Below are positions 18,642 to 28,233 of a stretch of 64,000 nt of DNA, in pieces. The stretch spans positions 1 through 64,000 of the forward strand of contig DUNT01000019.1 of assembly GCA_012839205.1 (NCBI GenBank). Reading direction: 5' to 3'. A program made the position numbers and the translations under genes. How positions within the stretch are numbered: position 1 is the stretch's first letter; each line of letters begins with the position of its first letter. Source of the stretch: Clostridiaceae bacterium. Its GTDB lineage: Bacteria; Bacillota; Clostridia; DSM-8532. The notes under the pieces are model-generated. The model was not told the DNA's origin. It made no database searches and was given only the letters and a program-made list of their open reading frames with translations.

Positions 18642-20162
18642 TTATTTCCTTTTGAAGAGTTTTTTCACGACTCTCATAAAAAATGACGATTTCGAATCCG
18701 GAGAGGGGGAGGTTGCCGCATTTGTTTTCGCTTTTAGAACCTCCTGCTCAGTTACTTTGGGTTTTGGTCCAATTGTTATGCTGGTGGTAACTTTCTTTTT
18801 AACAGCACTATGAGTCTTTTCATAACCGTATTGGGATTTTGGTTTGTCTTTATATGAATTTGTTTTTGGCATTGCACTTTTTATACCGGACTTGGCTGTA
18901 CTGACTTTGCCGGTATACTTTTTTTTCTTTGAAACACTTGATTTTCTTTTCGCAGTATTGCTGTAATAATCATGCCTTCGGGCAACCTTCTGAGATTGCG
19001 CCTGAAGCCATGGGGTGGCGTTTTCTTTGCACTCTCTGATAACAGCCGCTGAAGGGAGCTCGGCTTCTTCAATAAGCACTCCTATATGCTCTTCAATTTC
19101 ATACAAGCTCATTATATCGTCACCTGTAACCAAAGTAATTGCCTTACCCACATTTCCTGCCCGACCAGTACGCCCTATACGATGTACATAACTGTCTTTC
19201 TCAACAGGTACATCATAGTTAATAACCAGAGCCAGGTCATCGACATGTATCCCCCTCGCTGCAACATCAGTAGCTACCAGCATACAAAAATCTCTGCGCT
19301 TGAACTGTCCCATTGTTTTAAGTCTTTTATTCTGGGGAATATCTCCATGAAGAGCCCTGGCCGAATATCCATTACGGGTTAAGAAATTATGCACACGATC
19401 TACCGTCATACGTGTATTACAAAAAATGATGCAACTTTCAGGCTGCTCAACCAAAAGCAGATTGTTGAGCCAGGTGCGTTTTTCGTTATGTTGAACACGG
19501 TAGTAAACCTGATTAATAGATTCCACTGTCATAGTGGGAGATTCTATTTCTATAGTTACCGGTTGCCTCATGTAAGCCCGGCAGATACTATTGACTTCAG
19601 GTGGGATGGTAGCAGAAAACAGAAGTGTAATCCTGTCCTTGGGTATAGTTTTAATAATTCTTACCACCTGGTCAATAAAGCCCATATCAAGCATCCTGTC
19701 GGCTTCGTCAAGTACTAAAAACTTTATGTTATTAGTTTTGAGACTTCCATGTTCGATATGGTCAAAGACTCTGCCGGGGGTACCGGATACTATTGATATG
19801 CCATTCTCAAGAGTTTGCTTTTCAATATTTATATTATGCTGCCCGTATACAGCTGTGGTCTTATGAGAAGTATACTTTGCCATCAGCTTTAAATCGTTGT
19901 CAACTTGTACAGCCAGTTCTCTGGTGGGTACCAGTATCAATCCCTGAGGAGCTGTACAATCAGAATCTATGGACTGTAACATCGAAATACCGTAAACTGC
20001 GGTTTTTCCGCTGCCGGTCTTAGATTTTACTATAAGATCTTCCTTGTTTAAAATATGAGGAATTGATTTACTTTGTACTTTGGTGGGTTTTTCATAGCCC
20101 ATTTCTTCCAGGGCTTTTAAAATAGGAGGGATTACTCCTAAATCACTAAATCTGTCATTCAT
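18642..20162 (-). CDS. DEAD-box RNA helicase
   Basis: ATP-dependent RNA helicase of ~506 aa, acting on structured RNA in the cytoplasm. The Q-motif region FSDLGVIPPILKALEEMGY, motif I SKTGSGKT, Ia PTRELA, II DEADRM, III SAT, V ARGIHVDDL and VI HRIGRTGRAG are all present (residues ~1-365). The last ~140 residues are a low-complexity basic Lys/Ser/Thr-rich tail, probably for RNA binding, with no DbpA-type RRM. The ATG at 20162 is chosen over an in-frame TTG 9 nt upstream. The gene may be cold-responsive like csdA/cshA, but nothing in the sequence proves this. Confidence 0.92.
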   Translation of the reverse strand: MNDRFSDLGVIPPILKALEEMGYEKPTKVQSKSIPHILNKEDLIVKSKTGSGKTAVYGISMLQSIDSDCTAPQGLILVPTRELAVQVDNDLKLMAKYTSHKTTAVYGQHNINIEKQTLENGISIVSGTPGRVFDHIEHGSLKTNNIKFLVLDEADRMLDMGFIDQVVRIIKTIPKDRITLLFSATIPPEVNSICRAYMRQPVTIEIESPTMTVESINQVYYRVQHNEKRTWLNNLLLVEQPESCIIFCNTRMTVDRVHNFLTRNGYSARALHGDIPQNKRLKTMGQFKRRDFCMLVATDVAARGIHVDDLALVINYDVPVEKDSYVHRIGRTGRAGNVGKAITLVTGDDIMSLYEIEEHIGVLIEEAELPSAAVIRECKENATPWLQAQSQKVARRHDYYSNTAKRKSSVSKKKKYTGKVSTAKSGIKSAMPKTNSYKDKPKSQYGYEKTHSAVKKKVTTSITIGPKPKVTEQEVLKAKTNAATSPSPDSKSSFFMRVVKKLFKRK

Positions 20163-20439
20163 TCTTATCAACTTTCATATTGCAAATATTTTAGCCTTGT
20201 CTCCGCTGATTATTTACTAACTAACATAAACAACAGGATGACATATAATTACACACAATACTTAACTATAACAGAAACCAGGGGGTAATTCAACAAGTGA
20301 AAAAGCCGGTGCAACACAATATATTTAACTGTAACATTATAGAATGTACAAATATAGCGGGTAGAACCTGCTGCGATTTACTAAACTCTGTATTGCATGA
20401 TAGCTTTTTTGCAGTTGTCATTAAGTTTCCCATATGATA

Positions 20440-22080
20440 TCAATTACCGGAGTACAATCTTGAATAATACTCATCCAGCATTCTTTTCATTCCAAAGCGT
20501 ACTTTTGTTGTATTAATAGAGGCAGCCATCATATTAATCCATTTGTCTCTGTTATTATAGTAGGTAGGGATTACTTCGTTTGTTAGGCAGCTTTTCAGCG
20601 CTTTAAAGTCATGCTCATCAGCTTTTGCTTCATTTTCGCTTTGATAAGCATCTCCGAACTGCCATCCATTAACACCATGGTTACATGCCTCTGGCCACCA
20701 TCCGTCAAGTATTGATACATTAAGCACACCATTCATGGCAGCCTTCATGCCGGAAGTTCCTGAGGCCTCTTTAGGGCGCCTGGGATTGTTCAGCCATATG
20801 TCGGATCCTCTTGTAAGCATTCTGCCAATTTCCATGTCATAGTTTTCAAGAAAAACCACATTATTCGGGTACAGCTTAGTCATTTCAAGAATATCCGAAA
20901 TAATTTCTTTACCGCGGTCATCAAGAGGATGGGCTTTACCGGAAAATACAATCTGAAGTTTGCCTTCATTAAATAGTGGTTCAATAAAAGATTTTTCAGT
21001 AAATATAAGGTTTGAGCGTTTATATGGGGCAGCCCGGCGTGAAAAACCTATTAAGAGTACATCCGGATCCAGCTGAACCCCGGTTTTAGTTTCAACAAAT
21101 TTAATAAGCTCATTTTTATTATACATATGCCTTTCCCATAGCATATTTCGTTGTGTTTCACTGCAAGTATAGTCCTTAGCCAGTTCCAGCATTTTTTTGT
21201 CAACCCATGTCGGGATATGGATGGCGTTTGTTATACCAATGATTTCACTTTTGCCCTTAACTCTTTTCCACATCTTGTTTGCCGTTTTCATGTGAAGTTG
21301 AGCTACGGCATTGGATTTTCTGGACAGTCTCAAGGCTCCGACAGTCATATTAAAAGGCTCTCCTCCGATAGCTTTCAGCTGTCTTTTGCTTAAACCCAGG
21401 TTAGCTCCCATATACATCAAACGTTCTATGGGATGAGACTCATTACCTTGTATTACAGGGGTATGAGTTGTGAAAACAACCTCCTTACGGGTCATTTCCC
21501 ACGCCTGTTTAAATGATAGCTTTTGCTCTATTTTCTCTCTTAACAGTTCAAAACCCGCAAAGAGAGCATGTCCTTCATTGAAATGAAAAACTGAGGGATG
21601 AAAGCCCAATGCTCTTATGGCTTTAACTCCGCCTATTCCTAAAACCATTTCCTGCGCAACTCTTTCCTCGCCAAACCACCCGTAAAGCTGACCGGTTATC
21701 CACCTTGCGTCACCGTCATTACCATCAATATCGGTGTCCAGCAGATAAAGATTATTAATGTTATGAGCATTGTACTTCCAGACCTTAACTTTTACATCCT
21801 GTTGGCGTATTTTTACGGTGACTGTTATTCCCGTATCCTCCAAAAACTCATAATATCTGTTTTTGTAAGAATCATAGGGAACACCGGTTTCTCTGTCTAT
21901 CATCTGTTCTCCATAACCCTGCTTCCATTTGATTCCTATTCCGATAAGGGGATAGTTGTTATCGCATGCCTCTTTAAGATAATCACCGGCAAGTATTCCC
22001 AGTCCGCCTGCATAAAGTTTTACATCGCTTTCGATAGCATATTCCATAGAAAAGTAGGCTACATTTGGTAAATTAATCAT
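20440..22080 (-). CDS. glgP: alpha-glucan (glycogen/maltodextrin) phosphorylase, short form
   Basis: GT35 phosphorylase that releases glucose-1-phosphate from alpha-1,4-glucans. At 546 aa it is the short type lacking much of the N-terminal regulatory part of animal and E. coli enzymes. Visible are YFSMEYAIESDVKLYAGGLG at the N-terminus, HFNEGHALF, TTHTPVIQGNE, GFSRRAAPYKR and the PLP-lysine region EASGTSGMKAAMNG followed by LDGWWPEA. The start ATG has an AGAGGAG-like ribosome binding site. No other glycogen gene is adjacent. Assignment to family is firm; preference for glycogen or maltodextrin is not resolved. Confidence 0.9.
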   Translation of the reverse strand: MINLPNVAYFSMEYAIESDVKLYAGGLGILAGDYLKEACDNNYPLIGIGIKWKQGYGEQMIDRETGVPYDSYKNRYYEFLEDTGITVTVKIRQQDVKVKVWKYNAHNINNLYLLDTDIDGNDGDARWITGQLYGWFGEERVAQEMVLGIGGVKAIRALGFHPSVFHFNEGHALFAGFELLREKIEQKLSFKQAWEMTRKEVVFTTHTPVIQGNESHPIERLMYMGANLGLSKRQLKAIGGEPFNMTVGALRLSRKSNAVAQLHMKTANKMWKRVKGKSEIIGITNAIHIPTWVDKKMLELAKDYTCSETQRNMLWERHMYNKNELIKFVETKTGVQLDPDVLLIGFSRRAAPYKRSNLIFTEKSFIEPLFNEGKLQIVFSGKAHPLDDRGKEIISDILEMTKLYPNNVVFLENYDMEIGRMLTRGSDIWLNNPRRPKEASGTSGMKAAMNGVLNVSILDGWWPEACNHGVNGWQFGDAYQSENEAKADEHDFKALKSCLTNEVIPTYYNNRDKWINMMAASINTTKVRFGMKRMLDEYYSRLYSGN

Positions 22081-22427
22081 TATTATATCTCCTCTTTAAC
22101 TAATCAGGATGTTATTAACAGTCAAAATTTTCTTTTTACGTTAATACTATTTTATGATAATACTTCTTCATTATCAAGGACACATGTTTTCCTTGTATTC
22201 TTATGATATTCGATAATTAAATATTTATTAGTATATGATATTGCTCCCGGAAAGCCATTTCATGGCTTTTTCATGCTTATTGACTTTGTCTTCTTGCGTG
22301 AAGTTGCAGCATTACGCTGCAGCCGGGTGTAATCATAGTATTGTAAAATATAGTATTTAAAAGTAGAATAATATTAAAAATTAATGGGAATTTGAGATTT
22401 TTTCCAACAACCCTGGGGGGGGTTTGT
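22081..22427. other. 347-bp divergent intergenic region glgP / transglutaminase-like gene
   Basis: AT-rich, holding the promoters for both directions. At 22251-22269 AAAGCCAT-TTC-ATGGCTTT is a perfect 8-bp hairpin followed by a T run on the plus strand, about 160 nt ahead of the next plus gene, so it looks like an attenuator or small-RNA terminator. GCAGCATTACGCTGC at ~22306-22320 is another short inverted repeat. No known riboswitch consensus was recognised. Confidence 0.4.
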
Positions 22428-24068
22428 ATGAAAGACAATAGAAAGAGGTACATAGTCTGTATTATTGCAGGAGCTATTTTACTGTTAATAACAGTGACTG
22501 CGGCTATGCCTAAAAAAAGTATTAATAAGATTGTTTCCATGGAAGCAGGCCGAGAATTTCCCGATGCCAGCATTTTTTTCAGGAAATATGTTGATGATGC
22601 TGAGTATGTCACAGATACACACAGTATTAATCTGAATGAACCGGGGATACATGATGTGGAGGTAAAGTCCGGAAAGAAAACATATCGTGTAAAACTGGAA
22701 ATCAAAGATACTATTGCACCAGTTGCCGAAGTCGGGATTGTAGACATCTATGAGCGCCGAACCGTTGAACCTCACGAATTTATAAAAAGTATTAAGGATG
22801 CCACAGACGTCAGCGTAACATATAAGACTGAGCCTGACTTTAACAGGACAGGCAGTCAGGAAGTATTCCTGATTCTTGAGGATACTTCGGGCAACAAATC
22901 TGAATACCAGTCAATACTGAGAATATCCAAGGTAAAGAGAATTGCTGAAGTGGATATATCTGTAGGCAAGTTAGATGCCAGTATATTTTTAAAAAATAAA
23001 AGAGATATCAACGAGGCGGAAATTGTAGATACTTTATTTCCTGATACAGTAGGATTGTTCCCTGTAAAGATAAAAATTGGAGATACTATATATGAATCAT
23101 CGGTTAACATGGTAGACAGAATTGCACCTGTGGGCAAAGCTATAGACAGAGAATTCTGGACTGTTGATGAAATTTCGGCTATGGATTTTGTTGAAGCGAT
23201 TACTGATGCAACAGCTGTGACGGCGAGGTTTGCCAAAGAACCCGATTTTACACAGGTGGGGGATCAAAAGGTTAGCATCATACTGAGAGACCAGGGGGGA
23301 AACGAAACCATATTGGAAGCAGTTCTTACCCTGGAGGCCGATACCGAACCTCCGAAAATATATGGAGTGCAGGATACCACAGTTTATCTTAATACTCCGA
23401 TTGCTTATAAAAAAGGAGTTTATGTGACAGATAACAGGGATAAAGAAATTGAGGTCTCTGTGGACAGCAGCAGGGTTAATATAAAGAAAGAAGGCTCATA
23501 TATAGTTATATACAGTGCTACAGATGCTTCCGGTAACAGTACCCGCAGGGAAGTTACTTTTAATGTAATAGAAAAACCTGCTGACACTATCGATCGTGCG
23601 GTGGTTGAAGAGCTTGCCGAGGAAATCTTATCAAAGATTATTACTGAAGATATGACTTTGAAAGAAAAAGCACTGGCAATTTATAAATATGTCAATAAGA
23701 ATGTATATTATTTAGGCGGAAGGCATAGTGACGACCTGATTACCGAAGCGTACTACGCATTAATGAAAGATCCGGGAGATTGCTACACTTATTTTGCCGC
23801 ATCTGATTTATTGCTTAATATGGTTGGGATTCCCAATATCCGAGTCGAAAGACTCAGGTATGAGGGAGAGACCAACCACTACTGGCATATGATTAATTGC
23901 GGTGATGGCTGGTACCATTTTGATGCCTGTATACATTTACCTGAATTCTTTTCTTTCATGTTAACTGATGCCGAGGCTGAGGCTTATTCCAGACAAAAAG
24001 GGAAAAATGCATATTACTATAGGCATGATAAAACAAAATACCCTGCAACCCCCGATGATATACAATAA
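22428..24068 (+). CDS. membrane-anchored transglutaminase-like protein, paralogue 1
   Basis: Predicted extracytoplasmic protein of 546 aa. An N-terminal transmembrane/signal anchor (YIVCIIAGAILLLITVTAA) is followed by three or four Ig-like modules of ~75-90 residues (recurring DT..P and SGNKSEYQ/SGNSTRREV endings, DUF5011-like) up to residue ~385. A C-terminal transglutaminase core has the Cys in GDCYTYF (~451), His in NHYWHM (~483) and Asp in HFDAC (~500). The ATG at 22428 has a GGGGGG run upstream. The catalytic triad is intact, so crosslinking or peptidase activity is possible. The next gene is a close paralogue. Function in wall or surface-polymer handling is inferred. Confidence 0.8.
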   Translation: MKDNRKRYIVCIIAGAILLLITVTAAMPKKSINKIVSMEAGREFPDASIFFRKYVDDAEYVTDTHSINLNEPGIHDVEVKSGKKTYRVKLEIKDTIAPVAEVGIVDIYERRTVEPHEFIKSIKDATDVSVTYKTEPDFNRTGSQEVFLILEDTSGNKSEYQSILRISKVKRIAEVDISVGKLDASIFLKNKRDINEAEIVDTLFPDTVGLFPVKIKIGDTIYESSVNMVDRIAPVGKAIDREFWTVDEISAMDFVEAITDATAVTARFAKEPDFTQVGDQKVSIILRDQGGNETILEAVLTLEADTEPPKIYGVQDTTVYLNTPIAYKKGVYVTDNRDKEIEVSVDSSRVNIKKEGSYIVIYSATDASGNSTRREVTFNVIEKPADTIDRAVVEELAEEILSKIITEDMTLKEKALAIYKYVNKNVYYLGGRHSDDLITEAYYALMKDPGDCYTYFAASDLLLNMVGIPNIRVERLRYEGETNHYWHMINCGDGWYHFDACIHLPEFFSFMLTDAEAEAYSRQKGKNAYYYRHDKTKYPATPDDIQ

Positions 24069-24199
24069 GGAAATTATTCCAGATTGTGCAGGTACTTTGT
24101 TTTGCATTATATTTGTGTTAAAATGTAATACGATTTATTAGCTAAAAGTACCTTTATCAGACTAAACATGTTGCTGCATATATATGGAGGATGACTCAC

Positions 24200-25867
24200 A
24201 TGCGTTTGCGAAAGAACAAAAAAATTTACAGGTTTTATATAATTGTCTGCGTGCTGATTACTCTGCTTTTATTACTTTTAGCCAATGCTTTCAAGTACAG
24301 TGATGTTAATAAAAAAGTTGTTATAGAAGCAGGGTCAGAACTACCACAGGCAAATGTATTTATAAAAGACCAAACCAGGCAAGCCGAATATATTTCAGAT
24401 ATAACAAAAATAGAGGCAAATAAACCTGGAACCTATGATGTAAGAATAGAATCCAACGGGAAAAAGTATAAGGTTAAACTGGAGATTAGGGATACTTTAG
24501 CTCCTGAAGCTGAAATTAAGAATATCGACTTATACGAAGGCCGTATTATTGAGCCGCAGGAATTCATAAAGGGCATAAATGATGCTACCAATGTTGCTGT
24601 GACTTATAAAAATACTCCTGACTTTTATAAAACAGGAATTCAGGATGTGTTTTTGTTGCTTGAAGACGAAGCAGGAAATAAATCTGAATACCAGGCCAGT
24701 TTAAGGGTTTCCAAAACAAAAGAAAATATTAGGGTGGATATTGGTAACCGTCAGTATAAAGTTGAGGATTTTTTGAAGGAAAAGAACGATCTTGAGAGAG
24801 CAAGCATTATAGAACCCTTAAGTGTTCCGGAAAAGATGGGTACCTATCCTGCAAAAATTAAAATTGATGATGTTATATATGACTCAAATATTGTAGTTAC
24901 AGACTTGACTCCTCCGAAAGGAGAAGCTGTTGAACAGCAAATATGGCAAAACGATGTGATTGAAGCCTCACAATTGGTTACCAATATTAAGGATTTAACG
25001 AGTGTAACAGTCAGATTCAAGGAACAGCCGGACTTTTCACTTGTAGGTGAGCAAACGGTCAAACTGATATTGGAAGATGAGGCAAACAATCAAACCGAAT
25101 TGGAGGCAAAGCTGACTGTAATACAGGATACTGAGCCACCGGAAATTTACGGTGTTAAAGACAATACCATATATTTAAATACCCCTGTTTCATTCAAAAA
25201 AGGTGTATATGTATATGATAACAGGGATGGAGAAATCCAGGTTCAGGTTGACAGCTCCAATGTTAATCAAAAGAAGACAGGAGAATACAAGGTAATATAT
25301 ACTGCAACTGATTCATCAGGCAATACTTCCAGTAAGGAAGCCATATACACTGTAAAGGAAATGAGAGTAACAATGGAACAGCTTGAGGAACTTGCCGATG
25401 AGATATTAGCCAGAATAACTACCCCGGATATGACCTTAAGAGAAAAAGCCTGGGAAATCTATCAGTATGTGAATAAGCATCTTACTTATACAGGATATTC
25501 TGATAAAACTGATTGGATGTTTGAGGCTTATAACGGAATAACGAATGCTGTGGGAGACTGCTTTACCTACTTTGCCATGTCAGAACTTTTGCTTAACAGG
25601 ATTGGTATGGAGACTATGAGGGTAGAAAGACTTTCAAAGCCGGGAGAGGCAAAACATTACTGGCATTTGGTGGATTTCGGTGAGGGCTGGTATCACTTTG
25701 ATGCATGTATACACATACCCAAGCTGGTTTCCTTTATGTTGACCGATGCGGAGATGGATGCTTTCTCAGCAAGGGTAGGGAAAGACAACTATTACTATAG
25801 ATTTGATAAGTCCAATTATCCAAGGACTCCGGAGAAATACAACTATCCAAGGCCTCTGCCGGAATAA
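24200..25867 (+). CDS. membrane-anchored transglutaminase-like protein, paralogue 2
   Basis: Tandem paralogue of the preceding gene (555 aa): same order of signal anchor (residues ~10-32), repeated Ig-like modules and C-terminal transglutaminase core with GDCFTYF, KHYWHL and HFDAC. The two share long identical blocks around the core (for example YHFDACIH and SFMLTDAE) but differ in most Ig positions, so the duplication is not recent. The ATG at 24200 is chosen because GGAGG at 24186-24190 abuts the other ATG at 24191. It has its own promoter-like boxes (TTGCAT / TGTAAT) in the 131-bp gap. Placed just before the racemase/Dlt-like cluster. Confidence 0.8.
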   Translation: MRLRKNKKIYRFYIIVCVLITLLLLLLANAFKYSDVNKKVVIEAGSELPQANVFIKDQTRQAEYISDITKIEANKPGTYDVRIESNGKKYKVKLEIRDTLAPEAEIKNIDLYEGRIIEPQEFIKGINDATNVAVTYKNTPDFYKTGIQDVFLLLEDEAGNKSEYQASLRVSKTKENIRVDIGNRQYKVEDFLKEKNDLERASIIEPLSVPEKMGTYPAKIKIDDVIYDSNIVVTDLTPPKGEAVEQQIWQNDVIEASQLVTNIKDLTSVTVRFKEQPDFSLVGEQTVKLILEDEANNQTELEAKLTVIQDTEPPEIYGVKDNTIYLNTPVSFKKGVYVYDNRDGEIQVQVDSSNVNQKKTGEYKVIYTATDSSGNTSSKEAIYTVKEMRVTMEQLEELADEILARITTPDMTLREKAWEIYQYVNKHLTYTGYSDKTDWMFEAYNGITNAVGDCFTYFAMSELLLNRIGMETMRVERLSKPGEAKHYWHLVDFGEGWYHFDACIHIPKLVSFMLTDAEMDAFSARVGKDNYYYRFDKSNYPRTPEKYNYPRPLPE

Positions 25868-25875
25868 TAGACTTA

Positions 25876-25940
25876 AATGTATCATTCTGAAGCAAATAGT
25901 CGGCAATGTTATTCCGGGTGAAGCGTAGAATCTTTAGTTG
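25876..25940. repeat. degenerate fragment of the dispersed intergenic repeat
   Basis: ATCATTCTGAAGC...TTATTCCGGGTGAAGCGTAGAATCTTTAG keeps the CATTCTGA and GAATCTT landmarks of the repeat family with many changes. It lies between the transglutaminase-like gene and the racemase gene and may have arrived before the region settled. Confidence 0.5.
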
Positions 25941-25961
25941 GCTCAGTAAGGGGGAATACTT

Positions 25962-26678
25962 ACGAAAGAATTAGGTGTAATTGGCGGTCTTGGCCCTATG
26001 GCCACTGCTTATTTTCTGGAATTGGTAGTTAAAATGACGGAAGCAAAGAACGATAGGGAACATGTGCCGATGATTATTTTTAATCATCCTGCCATTCCGG
26101 ACCGTACAGACTATATTCTGGGGAAAAGCCAGGAAAGCCCGCTGGATGCTATAGTTTCCATAGGAAAGACCTTAGTTGAGCTTGGCGTTGAGAATATTTC
26201 AATACCCTGTATAACCGCCCATTATTTTTATGATGATATATTAGCCCAAATTGGCATTCCGGTTATAAATATGCTGGAGGAAACCGCTAACTATCTTAAA
26301 GCTAATAATATTGATGAAGTTGGTATTATGGCAACAGATGGAACCATTAAAGCAGGATTCTTCACCGACGAGCTTGAAAAACATGGGTTAAAGGTTTATA
26401 CTCCCGGCGAAAATAGCCAGAAGAAAGTCATGAGCATTATTTATGATGATATAAAAGCTAATAAGCCATATGACATTGATGGGTTTAAACAAGTTGAGCG
26501 TGAATTGAGGGAAGCAGGGGCACAGGTTATAATACTGGGGTGTACTGAGCTTTCGTTAATTAAGAAGGATGGACATGCAGGTTTCGGGTTTTTAGATACA
26601 ATGGAGGTGCTAGCCGTTAAATCAATTGAATTGTCAGGGGCCTCTTTAAAAGCAGAATATAAAAATTTGCTTGTATAG
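25962..26678 (+). CDS. aspartate/glutamate racemase family protein, apparent ACG start
   Basis: Cofactor-independent amino acid racemase of ~239 aa with both catalytic cysteines: C83 in IPCITAH and C194 in ILGCTELS. The family's N-terminal strand and loop, KELGVIGGLGPMAT, is encoded upstream of the first ATG (25998). The only in-frame codons between the stop at 25947-25949 and this motif are GGG GGA ATA CTT ACG. AAGGGGG at 25948-25954 is 7 nt from ACG, so ACG (25962) is the likely start; a mutated ATG or a base-call error is the alternative. It probably supplies a D-amino acid (Asp or Glu by family) to the adenylation enzyme encoded 29 nt downstream. Confidence 0.8.
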   Translation, partial: TKELGVIGGLGPMATAYFLELVVKMTEAKNDREHVPMIIFNHPAIPDRTDYILGKSQESPLDAIVSIGKTLVELGVENISIPCITAHYFYDDILAQIGIPVINMLEETANYLKANNIDEVGIMATDGTIKAGFFTDELEKHGLKVYTPGENSQKKVMSIIYDDIKANKPYDIDGFKQVERELREAGAQVIILGCTELSLIKKDGHAGFGFLDTMEVLAVKSIELSGASLKAEYKNLLV

Positions 26679-26707
26679 CTTGAACTTGCATAGAAGGGTG
26701 TTAGTTG

Positions 26708-28225
26708 ATGGATAGACAGAACAATATTCTTGAATACTTAGATAATATAGTAAATATCTGTCCCGATAAAATTGCATATGCAAATGAAACTGATGAATTA
26801 TCATTTAAGACAGTCTATGATAATTCCAGGGCGATAGGGACTTTTTTGCATAATGAAGGCAGATACAAAGAGCCTGTGGTGGTTTTTATGCGGAAACACC
26901 CGGACACTATTGTTACTTTTCTTGGTGTTGTATATGGGGGCTGTTACTATGTACCCATAGACAACGAGATGCCGAGACACCGTATAGAACTGATATTTCA
27001 GAATCTAAATCCCAAAGCGGTTATATGTGATGATTCAACTATAGATTCAATTAAAGACTTTGATTATAAAGGAGCAGTGTACCACTATAACGAAATAGTA
27101 AAGACAACTGTTAATCAGGCTGCATTGGACGAAATCAGGGATAAAGCTCTTGACACTGACCCTATTTACATTGTATTTACATCAGGCTCTACAGGCAAGC
27201 CCAAAGGTGTAGTTGCATGCCACCGGTCAGTAATAGATTATATAGAAACTCTGTCTGAAGTCTTAGAAATATCTGAGGATACGGTATTCGGTAATCAGAC
27301 CCCGTTATATGTTGACGCCTGCTTAAAAGAAATATACCCGACATTAAAATTCGGTGCAAAGACTTATATAATACCAAAGGAACTTTTTATGTTCCCCATT
27401 AAGCTGGTAGAATTCCTTAATAAATATAAGATCAATACGGTTTGCTGGGTGGTACCGGCCTTGACCCTTATTTCAGGCTTAGGTGCGCTGGAAAAGGTAG
27501 TTCCTCAGCACCTGCATACAATAGCGTTTGGAAGTGAAGTGTTCCCCATAAAGCAGTTTAATATGTGGAGAAAGGCCCTGCCCAACGCCAGATTTATTAA
27601 TCTGTACGGGCCAACCGAAGCCACCGGAATGTCATGCTATTATATCGTTGACAGGGAATTTGCACTTGATGAAGCAATCCCTATAGGAAAGCCGTTTAAA
27701 AACACAGAGATTTTACTTTTGACCGATGAGAATAAACTTGCCCCAAAAGGTGAGCAGGGGGAGATTTGCATAAGAGGAACCTCTCTTACCCTGGGCTATT
27801 ACAACGATTTTGATAGAACAAATGAGGTATTTGTGCAGAACCCGTTAAATACTATGTACCCTGAACTTATCTACAGGACGGGAGATATAGGAAAGCTCAA
27901 TGAAAGGGGCGAGCTGGTATTTGTATCCAGAAAAGATTACCAGATTAAGCATATGGGGCATCGTATAGAACTGGGCGAAATTGAAATGGTTATGAATCAA
28001 ATGGATGGCATCCAAAGTGTGGTATGTATTTTTGATAATGACAAAAAGAAGATTATTATGTATTATGTTGGTGATGTAACAAAAGCAGATGCTGTAAATT
28101 ATTGCAGGGACAAGCTGCCCAGATACATGGTTCCAAATCTTGTTGAGAAGCTTGATATTATGCCGCTTACATCAAACGGAAAGATAAACAGACTGGCATT
28201 AAAAGAAAAGTATGCCAATCGATAG
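26708..28225 (+). CDS. amino acid adenylation enzyme, DltA-like
   Basis: Stand-alone adenylation enzyme of 505 aa that should activate an amino acid with ATP and load it on the carrier protein encoded 8 nt downstream. Core motifs: VFTSGSTGKPKGV (~155), NLYGPTEATG, YRTGDIGKL, QIKHMGHRIELGEIE and the catalytic Lys in SNGKINRLALKEKY. The Asp in LYVDACLKEIYP is the residue that usually binds the substrate amino group, so an amino acid substrate is likely. By eye, the Cys that DltA uses for D-Ala selection is not conserved (CWVVPALTLISGL), so D-Ala cannot be assumed. ATG 26708 is preferred to the overlapping TTG at 26705. Confidence 0.85.
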   Translation: MDRQNNILEYLDNIVNICPDKIAYANETDELSFKTVYDNSRAIGTFLHNEGRYKEPVVVFMRKHPDTIVTFLGVVYGGCYYVPIDNEMPRHRIELIFQNLNPKAVICDDSTIDSIKDFDYKGAVYHYNEIVKTTVNQAALDEIRDKALDTDPIYIVFTSGSTGKPKGVVACHRSVIDYIETLSEVLEISEDTVFGNQTPLYVDACLKEIYPTLKFGAKTYIIPKELFMFPIKLVEFLNKYKINTVCWVVPALTLISGLGALEKVVPQHLHTIAFGSEVFPIKQFNMWRKALPNARFINLYGPTEATGMSCYYIVDREFALDEAIPIGKPFKNTEILLLTDENKLAPKGEQGEICIRGTSLTLGYYNDFDRTNEVFVQNPLNTMYPELIYRTGDIGKLNERGELVFVSRKDYQIKHMGHRIELGEIEMVMNQMDGIQSVVCIFDNDKKKIIMYYVGDVTKADAVNYCRDKLPRYMVPNLVEKLDIMPLTSNGKINRLALKEKYANR

Positions 28226-28233
28226 GAGGAAAT

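Noticed and set aside
22301-22400. Cyclic-di-GMP or other riboswitch upstream of the transglutaminase-like gene
   Set aside because: I looked for GEMM, T-box, SAM, TPP and purine landmarks and found none; only short hairpins are present.
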